Positions 11,612 to 22,004 of a stretch of 64,000 nt of DNA are shown piece by piece. This DNA is from Rhyacophila brunnea (taxonomy: Eukaryota; Arthropoda; Insecta; Trichoptera; Rhyacophilidae), in contig JAGYXB010000559.1 of NCBI GenBank assembly GCA_022495005.1, positions 434,001-498,000 of the forward strand. Direction: 5' to 3'. Both the position numbers and the translations under genes were made by a program. The first letter of the stretch is position 1; every line of letters begins with the position of its first letter. The notes under the pieces are model-generated. The model was not told where the DNA came from, ran no database searches, and was given only the letters and a program-made list of their open reading frames with translations.

Positions 11612-14569
11612 TTGATTGATACTGGCGCCGACATCTCATTAGTAAAAATAAGTTCCCTAGATGGAAACGAACTTGTTAATGAAACTGAACTCGTCACGCT
11701 CAAAGGTATCGATAACTCTCCGAATCCAGTAAAAACTATCGGAACAGTTAATTTAACATTTCCTTTAAAATATATGCAAATTCGTCATACTATTCACATT
11801 ATTCCAAACCATGTCACTAATGTTCCTTTAGACGGATTACTAGGTCATGACTTTTTCGTCAATAATAATGCAAAAATTGACTATGAAACTAATACATTAC
11901 ATATACACGATGAAATTATTCCTATATTCAATAAAATCAATAATCCTATGTATACCTTAAAACCTAGATCTGAAACACTTATAGAATTAGTTGTTCGAAA
12001 TCCTGAAATTAACCAAGGTATAATACCAGATGTTCAAATTCTTCCAGATGTATTCCTATCACGTGCTCTAACTAAGGTACGTCCTGGAAACAAGGTATAT
12101 GCGACCGTTCTTAATAATAGTGAAAAGTCGGTTAATATATTGTCTAATCACATATACCTCGAACCTTTTAATGAACACGAAAGTTTTCTTTACTTTGCAA
12201 ATACTTTAGAATCTTTAGATAATAATCCATCGCGTAATCAACGAATTCAAAATGAATTACGATTATCCCATTTAAATACGGAAGAAGCCAATTCAGTTTT
12301 AACATTATGTCAAGAATTCAATAATATATTTCATTTAGATGGTGATTTATTAACCCATACAAACACTACGCATCATGAAATACCTGTGACATCTCAAGTA
12401 CCAATATATACTAAATCGTACAGGTATCCGGAAGTACATAAGACAGAAGTTAAAAATCAAATCGAGAAAATGCTTTCGCAAAATATAATAGAACACTCCA
12501 ATTCACCATGGTCCTCGCCTCTTTGGATTGTACCTAAAAAAAATGACGCATCAGGTAAAAAGAAATGGAGAATCGTTATCGATTATAGAAAGCTTAATGA
12601 CGTAACTGTTAATGATAGTTATCCGATTCCTAATATTACCGAAATATTAGATCAGTTGGGTCACTCGAAATATTTCACAATTCTAGATTTAGCCTCCGGT
12701 TTCCACCAAATCCCCATGTCTCCTAAAGATTCAGCTAAAACTGCTTTTTCCACTGATCAAGGACATTATCAGTTTTCTAAAATGGCTTTTGGGCTTAAAA
12801 ATGCGGTATCGTGTTTTCAGAGACTAATGAATAATGTTCTCTCTGGTTTACAAGGAATTAAATGCTTTGTTTACTTGGATGATATTGTAATATACGCTGA
12901 CTCCATAGAATCCCATTCTCTGAAACTACGCGAAATCTTTCAACGCCTTAACCAGCACAATCTTAAACTGCAACCGGATAAATGCGAATTTATGCGTCAC
13001 GAAGTTGCGTACTTAGGACATATCATTTCCGAAGATGGAGTTAAACCAAACCCCTCAAAAGTCTTATCAATTACAAACTATCCCAAGCCTAAAAATACCA
13101 AAGATATAAAATCATTTCTTGGTCTCGTAGGATATTACAGAAAATTTATTCCAGAGTTTTCAAAAATTTCTCAAAATCTTACTTGTTTATTAAAAAAGGA
13201 TGTAATTTTCAAATGGACTAAGGTTCAAGATGATGCTTTCGAAACATTAAAAAATAAATTACTTACTGAACCAGTCTTACAATTTCCAGACTTCACGCAA
13301 CCGTTTAACCTTACAACGGATGCTTCAAACTTTGCTATAGGGGCCGTATTATCACAAGGACCTATATCCAGAGATCTTCCTATAGCATATGCATCTCGTA
13401 CACTAAATAGGGCTGAAACAAATTACTCTACGACTGAACGGGAGTTACTCGGGATCGTTTGGTCTTGTAAACACTTCAGACCCTATCTCTATGGCCGAAA
13501 ATTTAAAATAATCACGGATCATCGTCCTCTCACATGGCTTTTTAATGTTAAGGATCCCGGTTCTAGACTCATTAGATGGCGATTAAAATTAGAGGAATAC
13601 GATTACGAAATCATTTATAAACCAGGTAAATTAAACTCTAATGCTGACGCTTTGTCCCGAATCGAAAATCAAAATACTGTTCTTGTAAATAATCCTTTTA
13701 CCGATAATCCTTCATATTCATACAATGACTTTCTCGAGAAACAAAATGAACGTTTCAATGTCAACTTAAATGAAATCGACGAATCCCTTCTAAATCAAAA
13801 ACAATCAATTGCGCACTGTATTTCAAATGATAAATCAATGTCCAAAGGGATAGCTTTAGAAATAAGTACAATCATTACCAATCATGATGAATTAGTTAGT
13901 ACACATTCGAGAATAGGAGATGTACTCGAATCAAAATTTCGTAAAAATAATATTTACCACTTAATCACAAAACAAAATTTTTGGGAAAAACCAAACTATA
14001 ATTCCGTTTTTCTGGCATTATCAAATTTAAAAAATATTCTTAAAAATAACAAAGAACCAAATATTTCATTTCCACGACTCGGTTGTGGTTTGGATAACCT
14101 CAATTGGGAAAAAATTAAAAAGATTATTCAATATGTTTTCAATAACTCAAATATAAATATCACTATTTGTCATAATACAATAATTAACCCTAATCACAAT
14201 GAAATTCCACAAATACTTAAGGAATACCATGATTCTCCTTTAAGCGGACATTCAGGATATCACAGGACCTTGAACCGTATACGACTTAAATATCGATGGA
14301 CTAATATGCAAAAGGATATTAAAATGTATATTAAACAATGTGAATCATGCCAAAAAAATAAAATATCCCGAAAAAACTTAAAACAGCCCATAGAAATTAC
14401 TACCACCAGTCTAAAACCATTTGAACGTATTGCTTTAGATATAGTAGGTCCTCTACCTTTAACCGAAAGTGGAAACAAATATATATTAACCCTCCAAGAC
14501 GATTTAACAAAATACTCTCAATGTTACCCAATCCCGAATCATGAAGCAGTAACCATTGCAAAGGACTAA
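11612..14569 (+). CDS. pol: Gypsy pol: protease, RT, RNase H, macrodomain, integrase N-part
   Basis: A 985-codon open frame. The protease site is LIDTGADISLV at the very start (the frame opens at a TTG, so the true N-terminus lies upstream in another frame). RT has the YLDD box in CFVYLDDIVIYAD and the LGLVGYYRKFIPEFS connection. RNase H shows TTDASNFAIGAVLSQ, TERELLGIVW and TDHRPLTWL. Residues about 715-855 form the macrodomain (see separate entry). The integrase zinc finger is H-X3-H in HSGYHRTLNRI plus CESCQKNK, then the first catalytic Asp in ALDIVGPLP. TAA at 14567-14569 cuts the integrase before its second Asp; the remainder is in another frame. No stop interrupts the first 984 codons. 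Confidence 0.9.
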   Translation: MIDTGADISLVKISSLDGNELVNETELVTLKGIDNSPNPVKTIGTVNLTFPLKYMQIRHTIHIIPNHVTNVPLDGLLGHDFFVNNNAKIDYETNTLHIHDEIIPIFNKINNPMYTLKPRSETLIELVVRNPEINQGIIPDVQILPDVFLSRALTKVRPGNKVYATVLNNSEKSVNILSNHIYLEPFNEHESFLYFANTLESLDNNPSRNQRIQNELRLSHLNTEEANSVLTLCQEFNNIFHLDGDLLTHTNTTHHEIPVTSQVPIYTKSYRYPEVHKTEVKNQIEKMLSQNIIEHSNSPWSSPLWIVPKKNDASGKKKWRIVIDYRKLNDVTVNDSYPIPNITEILDQLGHSKYFTILDLASGFHQIPMSPKDSAKTAFSTDQGHYQFSKMAFGLKNAVSCFQRLMNNVLSGLQGIKCFVYLDDIVIYADSIESHSLKLREIFQRLNQHNLKLQPDKCEFMRHEVAYLGHIISEDGVKPNPSKVLSITNYPKPKNTKDIKSFLGLVGYYRKFIPEFSKISQNLTCLLKKDVIFKWTKVQDDAFETLKNKLLTEPVLQFPDFTQPFNLTTDASNFAIGAVLSQGPISRDLPIAYASRTLNRAETNYSTTERELLGIVWSCKHFRPYLYGRKFKIITDHRPLTWLFNVKDPGSRLIRWRLKLEEYDYEIIYKPGKLNSNADALSRIENQNTVLVNNPFTDNPSYSYNDFLEKQNERFNVNLNEIDESLLNQKQSIAHCISNDKSMSKGIALEISTIITNHDELVSTHSRIGDVLESKFRKNNIYHLITKQNFWEKPNYNSVFLALSNLKNILKNNKEPNISFPRLGCGLDNLNWEKIKKIIQYVFNNSNINITICHNTIINPNHNEIPQILKEYHDSPLSGHSGYHRTLNRIRLKYRWTNMQKDIKMYIKQCESCQKNKISRKNLKQPIEITTTSLKPFERIALDIVGPLPLTESGNKYILTLQDDLTKYSQCYPIPNHEAVTIAKD
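13754..14176 (+). other. TARG1/OARD1-like macrodomain inside Gypsy pol
   Basis: Codons about 715-855 of the pol frame do not belong to the standard Gypsy set. They read SIAHCISNDKSMSKGIAL (from 13805), NIYHLITKQNFWEKPNYNSV, SFPRLGCGLDNLNWEKI and NINITICHN. This is the order and spacing of an ADP-ribose-binding macrodomain of the TARG1 (OARD1/C6orf130) class. That class removes ADP-ribose from glutamate and aspartate, using a Lys nucleophile and an Asp, Lys84 and Asp125 in the human enzyme as I recall. Here the matching residues are Lys787 (13970-13972) and Asp828 (14093-14095), also 41 apart. The domain sits between the RNase H end (LNSNADALSRIE) and the integrase zinc finger, is in frame with both and has no stop. 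Activity is inferred. Confidence 0.85.
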
Positions 14570-15255
14570 CTTCAAAATTTATTTGTCAATATGGAATTCC
14601 AGATAAAATACTTACCGATCAAGGAAAGGATTTTACTTCAAATATTCTCAAGGAAGTAGCCAAACTTTTTAAAATCGAACAGATACAAACTAGCGCATAT
14701 ACGCCTACCAGTAATGGATCCCTAGAACGAAGTCACGCTACTTTAGCTGATTATCTAAAACATTATATCTCTCCGAATCAAACCGATTGGGATGAATGGC
14801 TTCCATTCTCCATGTTTAGTTATAACACTACTCCGCATACCGCCACAAAATTTACACCATTCGAATTAGTTTTTGGAAATCCACCAAGTTTGCCGACAGC
14901 TCTAAAAACATCTGAATTCAAGTACACATACGATTCATTTATCGATAATCTTAAACTTAAATTAACGAAATCACATGAAATAGCTAGAAACAATTTGATA
15001 AAAGGAAAAGAAAAAACTCAGATAAGGTATAACAAGGACAAAACATTAAGAACATTTGAAATCGGTGATAAAATATACTTAACCAATAACGCCTCTAAAA
15101 TAAATAAATCAAAAAAATTATCTCCTAATTTCCAAGGACCTTACGAAATTGTCAAGGTTAACAGTCCGTTAAATGTTACAATTAAGGTTCAGAATAAGTT
15201 AGTTAAGGTTCACACAAATAGAATTAAGCAAGCTAATTTAGATCCCTCACAATAA
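14570..15255 (+). pseudogene. pol: Gypsy integrase C-terminal part, frame-shifted from pol
   Basis: After the pol stop the reading continues one frame over, without an ATG until 14812. It holds the second catalytic Asp in KILTDQGKDF, the catalytic Glu in NGSLERSHATLADYL and the GPY/F domain near the end (NFQGPYEIVKV), and stops at 15253-15255. The integrase core is therefore split between two frames by a small insertion or deletion near 14560-14575. In an intact relative this would be the end of one pol protein. The frame break disables this copy unless recoding occurs, which I consider unlikely at this site. Confidence 0.85.
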
Positions 15256-15520
15256 ATAATCTCATTCAAAGGATTATGTTATTATTTACTTTATTATAAT
15301 ATGTACTAATATTAAGAATTTTATTGTCTTTCTAAATGTAAAAAAAAAAATATATATATATACCTGTATGTAATATGACTTCAATTGTTCTAAATCTATT
15401 TGTCACACATCACAATCTATTGTTCACAACAAAATCTATTTTCGAAAACCAATGTATTAATATGATTATAATTTCTTTAACCAAACTCATGGTAAAAAAA
15501 TTGTGTACCATAAGTTTATT

Positions 15521-15534
15521 CTTTTGAAGGGAGG
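15521..15534 (+). promoter_or_regulatory. Polypurine tract
   Basis: TTTTGAAGGGAGG directly precedes the TGTTATG start of the 3' LTR, the expected place of the plus-strand primer. Confidence 0.8.
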
Positions 15535-15860
15535 TGTTATGTGCCATTCAAATTTGTACCGTTAGTTAGTCACCCAGCGGGTTCGAGCGGCTGAAACATG
15601 TCGCATCTTGTTCATTTCTTTTGTTTGTTTTTATTGTTTCCTTCCTAGAAGTATTCCAGAATAACAAACCACTCGACAGCTGGACGTCTCACAAGAAGGA
15701 CGCATTTGTGTACCTTGTAATTTTGTGTACCTTGTAATATTCAACATTATATTAGTTTACCAGAAATAATAATTGTATGTGATTTTGTGTTATAAATCGG
15801 GAATAAAAGAAACGTTAAATATAATTAATAATATCTTTTAATTAAAACCAACCCATAACA
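15535..15860 (+). repeat. 3' LTR of Gypsy element
   Basis: 326 bp. It differs from the 5' LTR by a 17-bp tandem duplication (TTTTGTGTACCTTGTAA repeated near 15705-15735) and two substitutions. Confidence 0.95.
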
Positions 15861-15874
15861 GAACCTATAGGTAT

Positions 15875-17923
15875 TATGTTGCGTTGATGATAAGTAATCA
15901 TAATAATTCATGGAACAAAATCAAATAGGTAGTGTAATTATCGGTTATAGTTTTAAATTTAAATACATATTACAACGTTTATACAAATAATTCATATACT
16001 TATTATAATTTAATTATTAAGAACTCTTTTTATTGTAGACATCAAAATTTAATTATTCGGTGCTCTAGGTTCGCCACAGCTGTTGTACTACACCAATATT
16101 GATGAAACTAGCAAAATTTATAGACTTCAACACTAGTAGCAAACCTATGGCAAGCGTGCCACTAGTGGCACGTGCGATGATTTTGCGTGGCACGCGTTTA
16201 AAGAGAGAGAAAAAACCTATCATAATAATAAATTACAGATCGCATTGCATAAAAAATAACACGCAAATACTCTTCAAGAATAAGCATTACGTTTAATGTA
16301 AATATATAATTGCATAAGTCGTTTCTTAGGCTTAATATATCACATAAATTATTATCGCACTAACGTCATCAGGCGGCGGGGATGCCACGCAGCTAACCTC
16401 TAATTTTTATCGATTTACAATAGCTTGAGACCACTGTAGCGAGAAAATACCTCATCCGATCGGACCAATTCTGATGTCAATTTGTACGTAAAGAACCAAA
16501 CTAGATTATACATTTACAAACAATTTCATTTCTACCAACAAAAAATGGCTGCACTAAATGAGAAACAAAAACGTGGTGGAACTAGTAGTTGTAATTTTGG
16601 CAGACAGTTTCGAAATTGTCGGACCGAAATGTATGGCGTATTTAAAAAAAGCGATAAAGCTATTATATGACGTGTGCTATGTTCTGTCAGTGGTATCTAG
16701 AACATCATCATTTATTATATAGGATTCTTAAAAACTATTTTTCATCATGAAAAATGGCTCGAAAAATAATATTTGGGAAATTCTAGCACACGTACGTAAA
16801 AAGGTTTGCCAACCCTGGACTACACACTTCGTCGTCCTTCATCTCGAAAATAATACACTTGCAACAATATGAAGTGAGACGCGGGTAAAGAAGTGCGAAA
16901 CTAGTAATCGAACAATCATATTATTATTATTATTATATAGTGTAATTTCTTTATTACGTAAGTATTTCTTAACTACCTTTCCTTCCATATTTCACGGGGG
17001 TGAAGTCTTAGACGATACCAAGTAATAAATGCAGGCATTATCTAAACTAATATTTAATTTTTGGACTCTTTCCACAGATTTTATTATGTAGGTACTTTTA
17101 GTTTCTTCGGTTTAAACATTTTTAATAAGTTAAAAAATATATTATTATTTGAAAATATCTTTAGGTAGGTGCCTATCGATAAAAAACCATCGTCATGGTG
17201 TTAGAAATAAATGCTAATATAAAAAAAATATCGTTAATTTAAATATAGCATCGTCAGCTAGGTACCTATTAATAAACAAAAAAACATTAAATCTATGTAT
17301 AGCTAATATCTTATAAATGGCTTATATCTAGGATGTTGAATTAAATGAGATGGGCCCTTTATGTATGCGAAAGTGAATCTGATTAGTTATTGATAAAAAT
17401 AAGTTTATTATTTTTATATTCGTGTGAATTCTAAAATGACAGCAGGTACACAAATAAGTAATCAATCTAACAGTGTCAACAACAGACCGCCATTTGCATA
17501 TCATTTACAAATAATATAGGAACCTACGTATAAGTGATGTTGTTAACACTAAACATATTGACTTTTCTATAGTGCATACATAATAATATTATGAACACAT
17601 CACAAATATCTTAATAATATTTGTAGCGAGCCGGATTTCATCTAGCTGAATCTATCACATTCCGTATAATGTGCTTCACAAATTCAACCGAACCGAAAAC
17701 GTCTTAAATCTCCATCAAGTGTTACAATGCAACTATATGCCCATGGACTCTCTTTTTATTAGTAAAAACCAGGGAACTCAGAAATAATGGGAACTGAAAT
17801 ACCCAACTGGTAAGGCTACGCAGGCAACCGATCTCGGGTAAGGATAACATTAAACGCGTGTTAATAAAACGTTATTCTAAACTTGTGCGTTGCCCTGACA
17901 ACTACTGTCGGTTTTATGTTCAT
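15875..17923. other. Intergenic DNA; possible DNA-transposon end
   Basis: Near 16125-16195 there is GTGCCACTAGTGGCAC and near 16800 GGTTTGCCAACCCTGG, which look like worn hAT-type ends. I could not pair them with a TSD. A short ATT microsatellite lies near 16920-16936. No coding signal. Confidence 0.35.
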
Positions 17924-18015
17924 TTAAAATTGAAAATAGCAATCTGCTCAGTAAAAAGTTGTGGTAATGATACAAATATGAAAAATAAAACAAATAGTGC
18001 AACTACATTTCACAA
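17924..18015 (+). pseudogene. Possible THAP-domain first exon, no start codon
   Basis: The frame reads KIAICSVKSCGNDTNMKN then KTNSATTFHK and ends at AA|GTAAGC, a good splice donor. C-X4-C near the N-terminus followed by FHK is how THAP zinc-finger domains begin, and THAP exons often break just after this point. There is no ATG in frame; the codon where Met is expected is TTG. I found no convincing downstream exon with the THAP C2CH half. It may be a remnant of a P-element-like transposase or a decayed gene. Confidence 0.35.
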
Positions 18016-18017
18016 GT

Positions 18018-19197
18018 AAGCATATTTTTATTGTTATTTTGAATATTTATGTCAATATCGTAACATGCATTAAAATTTATTTTCTGCATGGCATTTGACG
18101 TTCACGCACAAACAATGTTAAACGTTATTGACAAGTGCGACGCACACCACTGTAATGCATATAATGCGTGTATTTTGTTTGAATAACAGGGCCGCATTTC
18201 AGACAGGGAATATTAGACAATATTTATAATAATCAAATGATTTATTGTTGCATATGCAATATGCATAGGTAAATGTGCATTTATTTACTGTCAATATTCA
18301 ATTTAATTATAAAATAAAAAAAATAAAATCAAGTGATTAAATGTTTCAGTTATTAATTATTGCTCACCGTTAATGTAGTGTATTTAGATACCGTTTTGTC
18401 ATCAAGTAAGCAATTATTTAAAATTTCTTTTTGTACCTACCCATATTTATTCGGAAGGGAAGTGATGATGCCATGTTTAGAGAGATCTTCCATTATACAT
18501 GCGACAGAATAGTCAAAAAACTTGATATTTGATTTATATGTTATATAATAATATTTTCTGTTAATATATAATTATAAATGCGATTAATGTTATGCCTATT
18601 TAGAATTACCTTTGTATGTAAATATTTATGTACTTATCTTGTTATTACTTAATCTTATATATTATGTCACGTATAAGTTTGATGAGGTTTTAATAATTAT
18701 ATTTAATATTTTTCATAATTATTCTGTACAATGTACAAACATAGAAATATACTTACTACAAAATACAATTAATATCCTTTTTTCAATTTCTATAAAGTAT
18801 ATTCATAACTGTGTGTGAAAAGTATGTTAATTTAAAAAACGCGTTAAAACACCAATATTAGTAATATTTATATTTTTATAATTTCGTATGAAATATTTCT
18901 AATAAAAAGTAGACATCAATGATGCGGCTCTGTGTGCGCTGTGAAGGTCATTTTTTGTCCGTCCACCCTATTAACGCACACTTCTAAAATCCTGCTTCAA
19001 TTTGCAGCGTTTGCAGGACCTTGGATCAGAGTTCTATTTATTTTTCTTTTCTGTGGTAAAAACTCTTTGTCATAATATAGGTATAGGCTTTAGCAACCAG
19101 TTTTAATAAAAAAAACGGAGTAAATCAATTAGGTACTTAATTACAATATTCAAGCTTATTTATACAAATAATTGTACGAGTATTTTGACCAGCTTAC
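18018..19197. other. AT-rich DNA, nothing recognised
   Basis: No gene or repeat structure is seen. Later exons of the minus-strand gene that starts at 19377 could lie here, but none is convincing. Confidence 0.4.
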
Positions 19198-19377
19198 CTT
19201 AAATATTTTATAACACATTCCATCCAGGGGCCAGTAGAGCATTTGCCATCCCCTCGGACGAGCTGCACAGGGGTTGATGCGAGGATCCGCCCAAGGAGGG
19301 GGCACGACTGCACCCCGTGCAGAGGTTATCACAGTTATCACTATTACAAAAATAAAATTAAGGTTTTTCACCTTCAT
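19198..19377 (-). CDS. First coding exon of a small secreted protein (DUF4789-like)
   Basis: ATG at 19375-19377 opens 60 codons. A typical signal peptide (MKVKNLNFIFVIVITVITSARG) is followed by a Pro/Cys/Trp-rich segment, PCAARPRGWQMLYWPLDGMC then YKIFK. The pattern P.GW..YWP.DG.CY is what I recall from the insect DUF4789 family of secreted cysteine proteins. The exon ends AAG|GTAAGC (donor at 19197-19196), so the gene continues toward lower coordinates. I could not identify the next exon with confidence, so the gene is partial or decayed. The function of the family is not known to me. Confidence 0.5.
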
Positions 19378-19984
19378 ATCACTTTTTTATCACAGCACTA
19401 TTTTTTAAGTTTCCGAGCGTTAAGGAACTTCATTCCGCTATATTAAGTTTAAAATTATGTTTCTTACGTAAAAAATGTACAAACAATAAAATTGACTAAT
19501 AAATGGATTTCCTAAACAATTTAGCAAAATAGTTTGTGTGTTAGTCAGTCAGTTAACTTGTTACAATGCATTCTAGAATTTTTACAAAAATCGTAATATA
19601 CCTAAATCATTTCGAGGAAGACCATTGAATTAATTTTTATTCTTCGAAGGTAAGTTACCTACTTAATTTTATACGAATTAACTTGCTAAGTAATAACTTA
19701 CATAATAGTTAGACAGACTAGCTTAGTATCAAAGTGGGCCAAACGCCATCTCCCAATAAATTCATTCACCCACTGATGCTCTTTTCAAAAAAATCACCAA
19801 AAGTACCAAAAAACGGTAGTTTTCATAGAGATTTTTGAGTTTAAAGTTATGTGAATGTTATATGAAAAACGGACACTTCACACATGTTTGTGAGTCTCCT
19901 GTAAAATTTTGTAAATGGCTTATGGCCCACTTTGATACTAAACTAGGTACTCAAATGTCTATATTCCTAAGCGGACCACAATAT
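19378..19984. other. Intergenic DNA upstream of the secreted-protein exon
   Basis: Nothing recognised. It would contain the promoter of the minus-strand gene. Confidence 0.4.
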
Positions 19985-19989
19985 AATAT

Positions 19990-20172
19990 ATTATTATCAT
20001 GGCCCTTCGGATGGTGGTGGTTGTATTAATAGATATTTTATGAGGAATAGTTATGAGTCCTTCGCCCAAACCATATGAATCTTGTACTGGATCGAACACA
20101 CAATATACACAACATGAATTAATATTATATTGACCAGCCGTGGGTTTAAGCCCGTGATCCACGGCGGCCGAC
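19990..20172 (-). mobile_element. tRNA-derived SINE, worn copy
   Basis: The body GGTGGTTGTATTAATAGAT and the tRNA-like segment GGGTTTAAGCCCGTG resemble the better-preserved SINE at 45275-45493 in order and spacing. Box A is not clear. Confidence 0.4.
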
Positions 20173-20599
20173 AATGGATGTGCAAATAATGAAATTAATG
20201 GTATTTTTGTAAATGATAATAAATTAGATTACATCATTTTTAAACGTATAATAATTTTATTATTAAGTTATACCTACATGAATTATATAAATTTATAATT
20301 ATCGCTGTTGTAGTAATACCTATGTAATACACCATGTTCGCTCCTAAGTGAAACATAATGGGCCTCCATGGGGTGGTGAATATGGGGAAAGATTATCGAC
20401 TGATAATTTATCAGCCATTCAGCCGATCTAATGAGTCTTGATCTATTGATAGTAATTTATTGTTGTTGAGTTGTTGGCTATTTCGGTTTTGACATCAAAT
20501 CAGAATCATCTAACATGAGTAACCGAACAGCTACTTAATGAATACGTTTGTACAACTTAATTAATAATTGTTAACGTTATACTGAGTAAATATTGACTT
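20173..20599. other. AT-rich intergenic DNA
   Basis: No features recognised. Confidence 0.5.
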
Positions 20600-21092
20600 C
20601 ATGGTCCCCACATCCTAAATCCGGTCCTCAGACCACGATTTTTGATGTTTTAAGGGTATTCCGTGTATGTTTAGCATTTTTTTGTATTTATAAATAAATC
20701 CACTTTAATTATTGAGCTGTTAGCACTCGGCATCATATTATGAAACACTGATAGCACTCCTTTTGTGGTAGCCAAGTAACATGCAACCCTTCGCCATATT
20801 AGATAAATAGTTATTTTCGTTAGTCTGGAAATACACTAAAAATAATTATAAAATAAAACTCTACACGTATATTAATCATGATACCACATCAAGTTGCATC
20901 TCACAGCCACGTATTTTAGAATGTTAATATTTTCAAGTGAAATAGTGCCGCAGGCGACTTTGTATGCTATTGCTATGCAAATTCATGGTGTATGTCATAT
21001 CTCACTTAACTGGTCGACCCGCCACACCACCCACCCTCTAAACCCGGCCCCCTAGGCTAAATCACTGTCAGCCCTCCCTTGTGGGGGGCATG
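20600..21092 (+). mobile_element. DNA element of the CATGGCCCCCACA family, copy 1
   Basis: It starts CATGGTCCCCACATCC and ends GTGGGGGGCATG, which are inverted repeats. The right end carries ATCTCACTTAACTGGTCGAC and a C-rich block. Copies of the same layout occur at 26560-26657 (partial), 31203-31605 and, reversed, 47455-48767. No coding capacity. Confidence 0.6.
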
Positions 21093-22004
21093 ATAGATTT
21101 AAATAATAGCTGTCACTCCATAGGTACAATGCTGTTCACTAATCATCGATAATAAAATTTATCATTATATATTATTATTATACCTATAACTACCTACATA
21201 ATAATATATTTTTTATATATATATATATATATATGAAATCATAGGGCATAATGAAATTTAGCGGAGTTTTTTGTAATTCACCGTAATTATGACAGAGTAT
21301 CTTGAATTAAATCCCCTAAAATCAAGATTATTTCTTGATAACCTTGTTAAATGGTTAATAACAATATATTTAGACGTTATTAGTCATTACAGTATCATTT
21401 TCGTTGGAAATTAATTTGGGTAGGTAATAAAATAAATAAAATATGACGTAGAGACAACTCGACTGCATTTAAATGTTGGCTTATTGAATTTAAAAATAAT
21501 TAGGTACCTACTTACATAGTTTTTGCTAGGCATGATTTTTGCAAAGTAATACCTACTCTATGTTATCTAAGTTTTAACATTGGGTTTGTCACGTTCCATC
21601 GATACTGGTTTTTATGTAATGCTTTTTTTATATTGCCTATGTAGGTTAAACTACTTCGGAATCAAGCAGAGAATTTTAAGATCATGTATTGAAAGATAAT
21701 GGCTTATACAATAACTCAGTTTAATATATTGATCTAAGATCTAAGCAGAAATAAAATACTATCTACCAATAATAATTATTATTTATATTTACCCATCTAT
21801 CGTATATTCAAATTAAAATAATAGATATGTAAAAATCAATATTTCTCGTTAAGTATCTTTCTGCTTAATTAAATGTGATATTACCATAACTTAGCAATGT
21901 TAATCGCAATTATTAAAAACAGAACATATTATTATAAACGCGTGGTTAAAAAACATTAAAAATTGGTCTGGAATAAAAGGTAGCTAGCGAGGTGCTGTTT
22001 CAGA
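21093..22004. other. AT-rich intergenic DNA with an (AT)n tract
   Basis: A pure AT run lies near 21210-21234. Nothing else recognised. Confidence 0.5.

Larger units (their letters stand above)
9760..15860 (+). mobile_element. Ty3/Gypsy LTR retrotransposon with a macrodomain in pol
   Basis: Two direct LTRs (9760-10068 and 15535-15860) begin TGTTATG and end CATAACA, and a 4-bp duplication GAAC (9756-9759 and 15861-15864) flanks the element. After the left LTR come a tRNA primer site (10075) and a long leader, then gag with a CCHC knuckle, and pol in the Gypsy order protease, RT, RNase H, integrase. A purine tract precedes the right LTR. An extra TARG1/OARD1-like macrodomain sits between RNase H and integrase. 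The LTRs differ by two substitutions and one 17-bp duplication, so insertion is recent. Yet the reading frames carry an in-frame stop and several frame changes, so this copy alone probably cannot transpose. Confidence 0.95.
9075..15862. mobile_element. Foldback/Penelope-like element with inverted arms, split by Gypsy
   Basis: A direct repeat ACCTATAGGTAT lies at 9063-9074 and again at 15863-15874. Between the copies, once the Gypsy insertion is ignored, is an element of about 690 bp with inverted arms at 9123-9263 and 9618-9758 that match over about 138 bp with few mismatches. The right arm runs up to the Gypsy insertion. A 12-bp TSD, inverted terminal copies and a hammerhead-like core in each arm together recall Penelope-like elements, whose LTR-like ends can be inverted. 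No reverse transcriptase is present, so this would be a deleted or non-autonomous copy. Confidence 0.5.

Noticed and set aside
18900..19022. A Cys-containing segment on the minus strand as exon 2 of the DUF4789-like gene
   Set aside because: The candidate acceptor has no pyrimidine tract and the frame after joining does not keep the family pattern.
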